The position numbers and the translations under genes are program-made. The notes below the pieces were generated by a model. It was not told the DNA's origin and did no database searches. It saw only the letters and a program-made list of their open reading frames with translations. This document shows positions 8,308-15,351 of a stretch of DNA of 64,000 nt, one piece after another (the first letter of the stretch is position 1; each line of letters opens with the position of its first letter). Origin of the DNA: an uncultured Campylobacter sp. (lineage in GTDB: Bacteria > Campylobacterota > Campylobacteria > Campylobacterales > Campylobacteraceae); NCBI RefSeq assembly GCF_937921625.1, contig NZ_CAKZTI010000026.1, forward strand, positions 24,019 to 88,018, in the 5' to 3' direction.

Positions 8308-9255
8308 TTAGCCTTTAATCGGCACGTAGCCGCTATTTTCGATGATGCTTTGCCCCTGCGGCGAAAGGATCCAATCTATCAAGATGCGGATATTTTCGTT
8401 TTTGTTGTTTTCATCGTAAACCGCGTAAATTTCGGCTACGAGCGGGTATTTGCGGCTAGAGATATTTTCTTTGTTCGGATACGCGCCGTTTAGGCTAAGC
8501 ATCTTAACGCCGCCGTTTCGTACGATCCCCTCGACGTAGTATCGAAACGAAAAGCCGATCGCGCTGCCGAAAAAGCCCGTGATCTTGCGCTTAGGCTGCG
8601 TCTTGCCCATAAATTTCAAAAACGCGCTCTGGCTGCCGCTGCCCGCGTTTCGCTGCACGGCATCTATTCGCATGCGCTCTCCGCCGAGCTGCGACCAGTC
8701 GCTATATTGCCCCGAATAAATTCCTCGCACCTGATCCAAGCTTAAGCTTGAAACTTTGTTATTTGCATTTACGATAAAGACGAACGCCTCCAGCCCAATC
8801 GGCACGAAGCGCAAGTTTGCCCCCTTTTCGCGCGCATAATCAAGCTGCTGCTTCGAAGGGGCTGCGACGAAAATAAGATCCGCCTCGCCGTCGCTTATGG
8901 CCTTGTACGCGCCGCGGGTATTGCTAAATTTAAGCCTGCTAGCACTCGTGAAATTTTGCCCGTCAAATTCCACGCTTTCCTTCGGATAGCTCGCCGCGAC
9001 GAATGCCGAAAAGACGGGATACAAAGCCGCTGCTCCGTCGATTATCGGCAGATCGCCGCTAAGTTTTAAGCTAGAGCTAACCCGCACGATCTGCGAGCCC
9101 TGCTCAAACGGCAGAAATTTATGCAGCTCGATCGATTTGGCCTGCATCTCGGCGCTGCTTTGATTTACGTATCGCTTCACGACGAGGCGGTAAAACGCAA
9201 AATCGAAAGCCGCTAAGATAAACACCAGAAAAATGGCGATAATTGCACGCTTCAT
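8308..9255 (-). CDS. PstS-like substrate-binding protein (phosphate type), membrane-anchored
   Basis: A 315-residue periplasmic binding protein with an N-terminal hydrophobic helix (about 4-25) without a clear cleavage site, so it may be anchored. Family features are the domain start around GAAALYPVFSAFV, the phosphate-loop-like GSGSQSAFLKFMG (about 206-218), and the hinge IRILIDWILSPQGQSIIENSGYVP near the end. No pst permease genes are adjacent; it lies in an envelope operon. It may be a solitary phosphate sensor/binder rather than part of a transporter. Confidence 0.8.
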   Translation of the reverse strand: MKRAIIAIFLVFILAAFDFAFYRLVVKRYVNQSSAEMQAKSIELHKFLPFEQGSQIVRVSSSLKLSGDLPIIDGAAALYPVFSAFVAASYPKESVEFDGQNFTSASRLKFSNTRGAYKAISDGEADLIFVAAPSKQQLDYAREKGANLRFVPIGLEAFVFIVNANNKVSSLSLDQVRGIYSGQYSDWSQLGGERMRIDAVQRNAGSGSQSAFLKFMGKTQPKRKITGFFGSAIGFSFRYYVEGIVRNGGVKMLSLNGAYPNKENISSRKYPLVAEIYAVYDENNKNENIRILIDWILSPQGQSIIENSGYVPIKG

Positions 9256-9256
9256 C

Positions 9257-9394
9257 TTAGTTTCCGTTTGCGATATATGAGATGATCGAGCATTTGCTCT
9301 GCAGATACAGCGCCGCTGCGGTTAGCGCGCAAACGCTGATCGCCCACGCCGTAATTATTACTGCGATCGTTTTTTGAAAAATTTCATCGCTCAT
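9257..9394 (-). CDS. Small single-pass membrane protein, 45 residues
   Basis: An ATG at 9394 opens a 45-codon frame ending in TAA at 9257-9259, one base before the ATG of the PstS-like gene. The upstream membrane-protein gene ends 7 bases before it. The product starts MSDEIFQKTIAVIIT, has one membrane helix (about 9-29) and a short polar tail. Tight packing between two genes of the same strand supports it being real. No family recognised. Confidence 0.55.
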   Translation of the reverse strand: MSDEIFQKTIAVIITAWAISVCALTAAALYLQSKCSIISYIANGN

Positions 9395-9401
9395 TTATGC
9401 C

Positions 9402-9824
9402 TCACATATGCGAAAGAGCGCTGTTAAGCAGCCATAAAAAGCCCATTAAGGCGGCTGAAAAGATTATGAATAAAAACGCAGAGAGAATCAGGAGATTTCT
9501 AATCTTTCTGCGCTGCTCGGGCGCGCTTTTAGCGGATTTAATAAATTTTATTAAATACACGATGAGGAAAATAAACGAAATTATCGGCAGCGCGATCAAA
9601 ACCGAGATCGAGATAAATAGATCCGGCAGCCACTCAAAATATACCAGCGGAGTAAGGGTGCACAAAAACGCAATCGTCGAAATGATTAGAAATTTTCTAT
9701 CTCTTTTATGGCGCTCCGGATCGTCTTTTGATCTGATAAATTTAATCAAACACACGATAAGCCAAACAAAGCAGATCAAAAACAGCACATTTAAAATCTC
9801 CATAAGCGATCCGAAATTATTCAT
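9402..9824 (-). CDS. Membrane protein with about four helices, unknown function
   Basis: The 140-residue product has four hydrophobic helices in two similar pairs. Each pair is followed by an Ile-Lys-Phe-Ile-(Arg/Lys)-Ser segment and then a charged loop (DDPERHKRDRKFL, APEQRRKIRNLL), which suggests an internal duplication of a two-helix unit. It is the first gene of a tight leftward run (small protein 9257-9394, PstS-like 8308-9255, kdsC and onward). The plus-strand frame over the same bases is a shadow. Confidence 0.65.
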   Translation of the reverse strand: MNNFGSLMEILNVLFLICFVWLIVCLIKFIRSKDDPERHKRDRKFLIISTIAFLCTLTPLVYFEWLPDLFISISVLIALPIISFIFLIVYLIKFIKSAKSAPEQRRKIRNLLILSAFLFIIFSAALMGFLWLLNSALSHM

Positions 9825-10084
9825 CTTTTACCTTTAAATTTTAATATGCAAAGCGACATTTTAGCGCTCTGGCGGTACGAAATTTCATATAGCATAGTTC
9901 GTGGTTTTCGCGGCGGACGCAAATGCACCGCCAGCGTAAGCGATCTTAATAAAGCGGCGCGCTTTGCCAGAGCAATGGCGAAATTTTGCAAATTTCAAGC
10001 GGCGGCGAAAGTAAAATTTCAAACGTCGATAAAATTTCAAAACCGTGAATTGCCAAATTTACTAAATTTAGCGCGCATTTGCCG

Positions 10085-10663
10085 CTATAAAACGCCCTTG
10101 GTGCTAGGCACGCCGGCGCGCTCGTTGATACTTACGGCACGACGAAAAGCGACTGCGAACGCCTTAAATGCGGCTTCTGCTACGTGGTGCAGATTTTCGC
10201 CTCGGATCTGGCTTAGATGCAGCGTTAAATTTGCGTTAAAAGCCAGAGCGCGGAAAAATTCCTCCACTAGCTCGGCATCGAATTCGCCGATCTTGCCGCG
10301 CTTCAGGCTTGGGCAATCAAATACCAAAAACGCGCGGTTGGAAAAATCAAGCGCGGCGCTTACGGCGGCTTCGTCCATCACGACGACGCTATCGCCGAAG
10401 CGCTCGATGTTTTGCGCGGGATAGATCGCCTCTTTGATCGCGCTTCCGAGCACGATGCCGCAGTCCTCGACGCTGTGATGAAAATCGACCTGCAAATCGC
10501 CCTCGCAGCGCAGGTTCAGATCGATCCACGCGTGCTTGGCAAACGCGCTAAGCATATGATCGAAAAAACCGATGCCAGTTTGTATCTGCGCTGCGCCGCG
10601 CCCGTAAAGCTCCAGCTCAAGCTCGATTTTGGTCTCTTTCGTAGCCCTATTTTTGCTTATCAT
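10085..10663 (-). CDS. hisB: Imidazoleglycerol-phosphate dehydratase
   Basis: Catalyses dehydration of imidazole-glycerol-phosphate in histidine synthesis. The 192-residue product is the monofunctional form without the phosphatase domain. Family metal-binding segments are visible: FFDHMLSAFAKHAW (about 28-41), DFHHSVEDCGIVLG, and near the end GENLHHVAEAAFKAFA. It stands alone among the his genes here. The overlapping plus-strand frame (9846-10424) is antisense to it. Confidence 0.95.
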   Translation of the reverse strand: MISKNRATKETKIELELELYGRGAAQIQTGIGFFDHMLSAFAKHAWIDLNLRCEGDLQVDFHHSVEDCGIVLGSAIKEAIYPAQNIERFGDSVVVMDEAAVSAALDFSNRAFLVFDCPSLKRGKIGEFDAELVEEFFRALAFNANLTLHLSQIRGENLHHVAEAAFKAFAVAFRRAVSINERAGVPSTKGVL

Positions 10664-10711
10664 CGCGCAATCCTTAAAACTAAATTTTGTTTGAAATCTA
10701 TCTAAATTTCA

Positions 10712-12685
10712 CTAAATTTCGCTTAAAATCTCAGCCAGCTTTTCAGAATTTACACTGCCGATCTGGCGCAGGCTCGCAATCTCGGCGCCCTCTTTAAAAA
10801 ACAGAATCGTAGGCGGGCCGAATACGTTGAAATGCGCTTTTATCGCCCTATTTTGCTCGCTATCTTCGCTAAGATCGATCTTAAAAAGGCTAAATTTATC
10901 AAGAGCGCCCGCAAGAGCGGGATCTGCGAACGCTCGCTCGCTCTGCTCGCAATTTTTGCACCAGCTAGCCCAAAAATCGACTATCACCGGCTTTTTGGAA
11001 TTTTCTATTTCGCCCCGCAGCTGCGCAAGATCGCGCACAAACGAAAAATGCGCGCCGCTTAAATTTTTAGCGCGAGAAAATTCGCTCGCTTGCAAGCTCT
11101 CGCCGCCCAAGCCGCCGCTGGAATATCTCGTGCTTTGCGGGATCAAATTACCAAGCGGCCTGGAAAAATCTTTTGCGCCGCTGGCAAAGCCCGCGAGTAA
11201 CAGCGCCGAATATAGCGCGATTACAAGGGCCAAAGCGCGCTTTATCCCGCCCGCGCCGCCGTCAAACAGTCCTAAAAATCCTGCGAAGATCGCGCCTAAA
11301 ACCGCATAAATCAGCAGGCTTAAATTTTCGCCGATGAGCGTGCGCGAAATCCACACCGCCGTAAAAAGCAGCAAAAAGCCAAAAATTTTAGGCACCGCCT
11401 CCATCCAAGCTCCTGGTCTAGGTAGTGCGCCGCCGAGCCCCACCACAAGCAGTAGCGCGCCGCTTCCGAGTCCCAGCGCAAAAAGAGCCGCCGCACCTAG
11501 CAGGACATCGCCGCTGCCCGCAATGTAAACGAGCGCGCCCGCAAGCGGAGCGGATATGCACGGCGATACGACGAGCGCCGAGATAAGCCCCATCGAAAAA
11601 ACTCCGATCAGGCCGCCAGCATTTTCGCTTTTGCTATTTAAGAAGCTTTGAAAGCGCGCAGGCAAGCGGATCTCATAAAATCCAAACATAGAAAACGCGA
11701 GCGCGGCGAATATGAGCGAGGTTAAAATCAGCGCGGGCGGAGTTTGCAGCAGGCCCTGTAAATTTTGCCCGAAAACCGCCACGAATGCCCCTAAAATCGC
11801 ATACGAGCTCGCCATCCCGAAAATATACGCGAGACTTACGGCGAGGCTTTTTTTCGCGCTCGGCTTCGAGGAAGTTTTCGCCACGATGATCGACGAGAGG
11901 ATCGGGATGAGCGGATAGACGCAAGGACTTAGCGAGAGCAGCACGCCGTAGCCGAAAAACAGCGCGATCGCGGCGATGAAGCTTTTGCCGCTAAGAACGT
12001 TTAAAATTTTATCCTGTTCGGAGATGGAATTTGCGCCGCGAGAAGTTTTTTGCGCGGAGGTTTCGTCGGAATTTAAAGCAGCGCTTTCCGCCGAGCTTGC
12101 CGCGGAATTTCCCACTACGTGAGAGTCCGCCATGGAATCTGTCTCTGCGCCCGCTGCTGTAGTATTGCTTTTAAAATTTACAGCCCCGCTCTGCGCGCTG
12201 TCTGCGGCAGAAATCTGCGCGAAATTTACGCCGCTTCGGTATCTTTTCAGCTCGGAGTTTGAAATTTTGCTGATCTCATAGCCCTCCACCACGCGCTTGA
12301 AGCTAAAGCCGAACTGCTGCGGCTGATAGCAAAAGCCCGACTTCGTGCAGCCCAAAAAATCGCCGTTAAGTACGAAATCATCGCTGTCTGCGGCATTTGC
12401 AAGCACGAGGCCCAAAGGCACGGCGATACTAAATTTGCCCTCGTAAATTTTATAATCCTTGTATTCGGTCGCGGCGGGCAAATTTATTAAATTCGTTACC
12501 TCCGCGCCGCCAATGAAAATTTTTATCTCGTTTTGATAGAGATAGACCCCGTCCGCGATATCAAAGCTTAGCGTTACGCCATCGCTTTGCGCCGCCGCGT
12601 TAAGCTTGAACGCATCGGAGGGTTTCAGGGGCTCGGCGCCCAAGCCTAAAAGAAGAAACGCTGCCAAAATAAGTGATCTGATCAA
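10712..12685 (-). CDS. dsbD: Thiol:disulfide interchange protein DsbD (CcdA-thioredoxin fusion), with a low-complexity linker
   Basis: Moves electrons from cytoplasmic thioredoxin to the periplasm. Domains in order: signal peptide (1-16); N-terminal alpha domain with C113 and C119; an eight-helix CcdA-like core (about 232-500) with LSPCVYP and VSPCISAP; and a C-terminal thioredoxin domain with C576-K-N-C579. Residues about 150-225, between alpha domain and membrane core, are rich in Ala/Ser/Asn/Thr and longer than usual, another example of the low-complexity insertions in this genome. It diverges from ppk2. Confidence 0.93.
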   Translation of the reverse strand: MIRSLILAAFLLLGLGAEPLKPSDAFKLNAAAQSDGVTLSFDIADGVYLYQNEIKIFIGGAEVTNLINLPAATEYKDYKIYEGKFSIAVPLGLVLANAADSDDFVLNGDFLGCTKSGFCYQPQQFGFSFKRVVEGYEISKISNSELKRYRSGVNFAQISAADSAQSGAVNFKSNTTAAGAETDSMADSHVVGNSAASSAESAALNSDETSAQKTSRGANSISEQDKILNVLSGKSFIAAIALFFGYGVLLSLSPCVYPLIPILSSIIVAKTSSKPSAKKSLAVSLAYIFGMASSYAILGAFVAVFGQNLQGLLQTPPALILTSLIFAALAFSMFGFYEIRLPARFQSFLNSKSENAGGLIGVFSMGLISALVVSPCISAPLAGALVYIAGSGDVLLGAAALFALGLGSGALLLVVGLGGALPRPGAWMEAVPKIFGFLLLFTAVWISRTLIGENLSLLIYAVLGAIFAGFLGLFDGGAGGIKRALALVIALYSALLLAGFASGAKDFSRPLGNLIPQSTRYSSGGLGGESLQASEFSRAKNLSGAHFSFVRDLAQLRGEIENSKKPVIVDFWASWCKNCEQSERAFADPALAGALDKFSLFKIDLSEDSEQNRAIKAHFNVFGPPTILFFKEGAEIASLRQIGSVNSEKLAEILSEI

Positions 12686-12782
12686 ATTTTATCCTTTGAA
12701 ATTTTTTCCTACATTCTAACGTAATAAGTATGAATTTATAGTGTAATATAAAGAACTTTTTTGTAAAATTCCTTAAAATTTT

Positions 12783-12788
12783 TAGGAG
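12783..12788 (+). promoter_or_regulatory. Strong ribosome binding site of ppk2
   Basis: AGGAGG sits 5 bases before the ATG at 12794 and fixes the start. An AT-rich stretch with TAATATAAAG about 40 bases upstream may hold the -10 element; no clear -35 box is visible. Confidence 0.6.
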
Positions 12789-12793
12789 GCGAT

Positions 12794-13696
12794 ATGAGCA
12801 AAGAGATCAAAACCGAAACAGGCGAAATAGCACTGAAAGAGATAGAATTTAAAAGCTCAAAGTACGAAAAAATCTCGTTCAAAGACTACGAAACGCTGCT
12901 TGAAAGATATCAGATCGAGCTTTTGAAGCTGCAAAAATTCGTAAAAGAGAAGGGACTAAAAATTTTGATTTTGATGGAGGGACGCGACGCAGCGGGCAAA
13001 GGCGGCACGATAAAGCGTTTAACCGAGCATCTAAACCCGCGCGGATGCCGCATCGTGGCGCTCGAAAAGCCGAGCAACGTCGAAAAGACGCAGTGGTACT
13101 TTCAGCGCTACGTCGCGCACCTACCCAGCGGCGGCGAGATCACGATATTTGACCGCAGCTGGTACAACCGCGCGATGGTTGAGCCGGTGATGGGCTTTTG
13201 CACCCACGCCGAGCACAAAGATTTCCTGCGCCAAGTGCCTAAATTTGAGGAGCTTTTGGTAAGTGCGGGGGTAATTTTGTTTAAATTTTACTTCTCAGTC
13301 TCCAAAGAGGAGCAAAAAAGGCGCTTTGAATCGCGCCGTACCGACCCGCTGAAGCAGTACAAGCTTTCGCCGGTGGATGCGAGATCGCAGGAGCTGTGGA
13401 ATCAATACACGCTCGCAAAATACTCGATGCTGCTCGCTTCGAATACCGAGTTTGCGCCGTGGACGATCCTAGATAGCAATGACAAAAAGATCGCGCGGCT
13501 AAACGCCTTCCGCTGCATCCTCTCGCGCATAGACTATCCTGAAAAGATCGATGCAAAGGAGCTTGCGGTGGATCCAAACCTCGTGCGAAACGGCGCCAGG
13601 GAGATAGTGCTAATGGAGGACAGCCAAAAAAGCGAGGCTTGGCGCAAGCTGGAAAGCCCCTCTCGTAAGAACAAGAAGGATAAGAAAAAGGGCTAA
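12794..13696 (+). CDS. ppk2: Polyphosphate kinase 2 (PPK2 family)
   Basis: Transfers phosphate between polyphosphate and nucleotides in the cytoplasm. The 300-residue protein has the PPK2 P-loop GRDAAGKGG (63-71), the lid/Walker-B region with DRSWYNRA, and the C-terminal WxxLxSxD-type segment (APWTILDSNDKK). Single-domain length fits the short PPK2 enzymes that mainly phosphorylate nucleotides from polyphosphate; direction and nucleotide cannot be read from sequence. The C-terminus is a Lys-rich tail. Confidence 0.93.
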   Translation: MSKEIKTETGEIALKEIEFKSSKYEKISFKDYETLLERYQIELLKLQKFVKEKGLKILILMEGRDAAGKGGTIKRLTEHLNPRGCRIVALEKPSNVEKTQWYFQRYVAHLPSGGEITIFDRSWYNRAMVEPVMGFCTHAEHKDFLRQVPKFEELLVSAGVILFKFYFSVSKEEQKRRFESRRTDPLKQYKLSPVDARSQELWNQYTLAKYSMLLASNTEFAPWTILDSNDKKIARLNAFRCILSRIDYPEKIDAKELAVDPNLVRNGAREIVLMEDSQKSEAWRKLESPSRKNKKDKKKG

Positions 13697-13814
13697 ATCT
13701 TGCCAATGAAGATTACTCGCTAGGGAGGCTTGCTAGGAATTGCTTCATTAGGGATTTATTTCCTAATATATAGAAACGCATTAAATTCTATGATTGTGCA
13801 CCTCAAGATTCTTT

Positions 13815-14100
13815 GAAATTCTATCTAATGGGATGGAATTCTACACAACGCCACGGGCTACGTGATGAAGTATATCACGTTTCAATTCCTAGTGGAATAG
13901 AAAATTCTACCTCGTCGCTTGCTTTTCTCTGCGGCTGTCGTCCATAGTTTCAATTCCCAACGGGAATTGAAATGCGAAACTCACATATCCCGCATTCACC
14001 GCCTTTCCGTAGAATTCTATTCCACTAGAAGTTGAAACGCTCTTTGTGCCGGCAGATATGGCTCGGCATAGGGTAGAATTCCATCTTGTTTGTAATTGCT
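13815..14100. CRISPR. Decayed CRISPR fragment with repeats in both orientations
   Basis: Five repeat-like elements: 13815-13844 (forward, decayed, ends GGGATGGAATTCTAC); 13879-13910 (forward, variant core CTAGTGGAATAG, 32 nt); 13947-13973 (hybrid: starts as a forward repeat and ends GGGAATTGAAAT as a reverse one); 14009-14038 (reverse, carrying the same variant core as CTATTCCACTAG); and 14073-14100 (reverse, decayed). Intervals are 34-36 nt. The hybrid contains TTTCAATTCCC and its exact reverse complement around AAC. The spacer at 13911-13946 nearly matches the main-array spacer at 18385-18421. It is probably inactive. Confidence 0.85.
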
Positions 14101-14277
14101 GCCAGAACCGATCAAAAAATCAAATCCCAAAAGCTTCGATTATAAAATTTCATTCTATCCCGGTTTAAAAATTTAATGTGCCGATCGATAAGACACCTAT
14201 TTGCGCAAGTCGGTTCATCTTTACGGCATAATATGCAAAATTTTATAAAATTTTATGTTTATTTTATGCAGTATTCT

Positions 14278-14390
14278 GTATAATTCACACGGATAAACGA
14301 AGTGTTTTGCTATTTTTACTTATGAATAACACGATTTTTATTCATTTTATACGATTTTATGTATAATTAACGAATAAATTTGTATAATTT
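14278..14390 (+). promoter_or_regulatory. Three TGTATAATT boxes before the HTH gene
   Basis: TGTATAATT occurs at 14278-14286, 14361-14369 and 14382-14390. Each contains a perfect -10 hexamer TATAAT. The last is only 6 bases before the ATG at 14395, where no Shine-Dalgarno is visible, so transcripts from it would be leaderless. Alternatively the boxes are repeated operator half-sites for the regulator. Confidence 0.45.
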
Positions 14391-14394
14391 TCAT

Positions 14395-14640
14395 ATGTTA
14401 GAAACGAGCGATATATTCAACATTTTGCACAATGCCGTCGAAGCCAAAAACAACGGCAAAAAGATCTCGCACGCCGCGATGGCGCAGAGGTTAGGCGTGT
14501 CGATGCGGACGTATCAGGACTGGCGCTTGGGCACGACCAAACCGCAGGCCGCGACCGCGATATGCCAGATGTTGTGCGAGCTCGATATCGACGACGCTGC
14601 GTTTGTGCTGCATAAGATAAAAAAACTTATAGGAGAGTAG
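14395..14640 (+). CDS. Small helix-turn-helix regulator (XRE/Cro-like)
   Basis: An 81-residue protein that is essentially one DNA-binding domain. The helix-turn-helix is at about residues 24-46: AMAQRLGVSMRTYQDWRLG followed by TTKPQ. This resembles the compact Cro/CI-type repressors found in phage and plasmid modules. I chose ATG 14395 over the upstream TTG at 14380. It is followed one base after its stop by a 44-residue gene, so the two form a unit. It sits between the CRISPR fragment and the main array, a typical accessory setting. Confidence 0.75.
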   Translation: MLETSDIFNILHNAVEAKNNGKKISHAAMAQRLGVSMRTYQDWRLGTTKPQAATAICQMLCELDIDDAAFVLHKIKKLIGE

Positions 14641-14641
14641 A

Positions 14642-14776
14642 GTGCAAAACATTACTTTGCGAGAAAAGCTGGATCTGCAGGGCGTCTTTAGCGTGATTTA
14701 TGAGAAAAAAGAGTCGAAATTTGCGATCTTTTATAAGGCGCTTTTGAAGAAATTTTTTAAAAATTTTAAAAAATAA
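14642..14776 (+). CDS. 44-residue basic protein coupled to the HTH gene
   Basis: A GTG at 14642, one base after the stop of the HTH gene, opens a frame ending at TAA 14774-14776. The product begins VQNITLREKLDLQG and ends in a Phe/Lys-rich basic amphipathic tail (FYKALLKKFFKNF). Translational coupling to the regulator is likely. It may be a partner peptide of the regulator, such as a toxin-like or antirepressor peptide, but no family is recognised and the frame is short. Confidence 0.4.
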   Translation: MQNITLREKLDLQGVFSVIYEKKESKFAIFYKALLKKFFKNFKK

Positions 14777-15350
14777 TTGGCGGAGGCATTTAATTATTAT
14801 GTTTTATATGGCAAAGGCAGTAGTATCCATTAAATTTAGATGATTTTTCCTTTTTATGACGACCACGCCGATATTCTTTGTTTTGCAGTTTCAGAGGATG
14901 CTACCGAATTCTGCTTTATAAAAATTTTTCCATCTTTCTGCCTCTTTGGTATCATCTAATTTAATTTTAAATTCTAACTTTGGCACATGATCTTAAATTT
15001 GTAGCGTAAATTTAATTGGAATTAATGCGGAATTCTTTCTTTAACCTAGCTTTTAAGATTCATAGCGTCATTTTTACAAATATTTTGAATTTGCTACTAA
15101 ATAAGTTGCATTTAAATCTATTTATATTGCGGCAAATATACAGTTCGTTAAAATTTTAATTTGTGAGTGACTCCAAAATTTCATTAGTAACCCATAAATT
15201 TAATATATTTGGTGGGCAAATTGAAACCGAATGAATTTCGCATAAGTGCCCATGTTGTATCTTATCCCAGCCACAACTAATCTTTTTAAATTTTATAGCG
15301 AGATGAGAATTCTATCCATTTCCGCTGCAAAAGGTGTATCGCGTAAATCC
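14777..15350. other. Gene-free AT-rich stretch before the main CRISPR array
   Basis: No convincing reading frame. Fragments resembling eroded repeat ends occur (AAATTGAAAC near 15218-15227 and GAATTCTATCC near 15307-15317), suggesting that the old end of the array once extended further left. Otherwise low-complexity AT-rich DNA. Confidence 0.6.
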
Positions 15351-15351
15351 G

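Noticed and set aside
9397..9837. 146-codon plus-strand frame
   Set aside because: Antisense to the four-helix membrane protein at 9402-9824, which has better protein-like character and operon spacing.
9846..10424. 192-codon plus-strand frame
   Set aside because: Antisense to hisB, with low-complexity Lys/Ala/Ser composition and no recognisable family.
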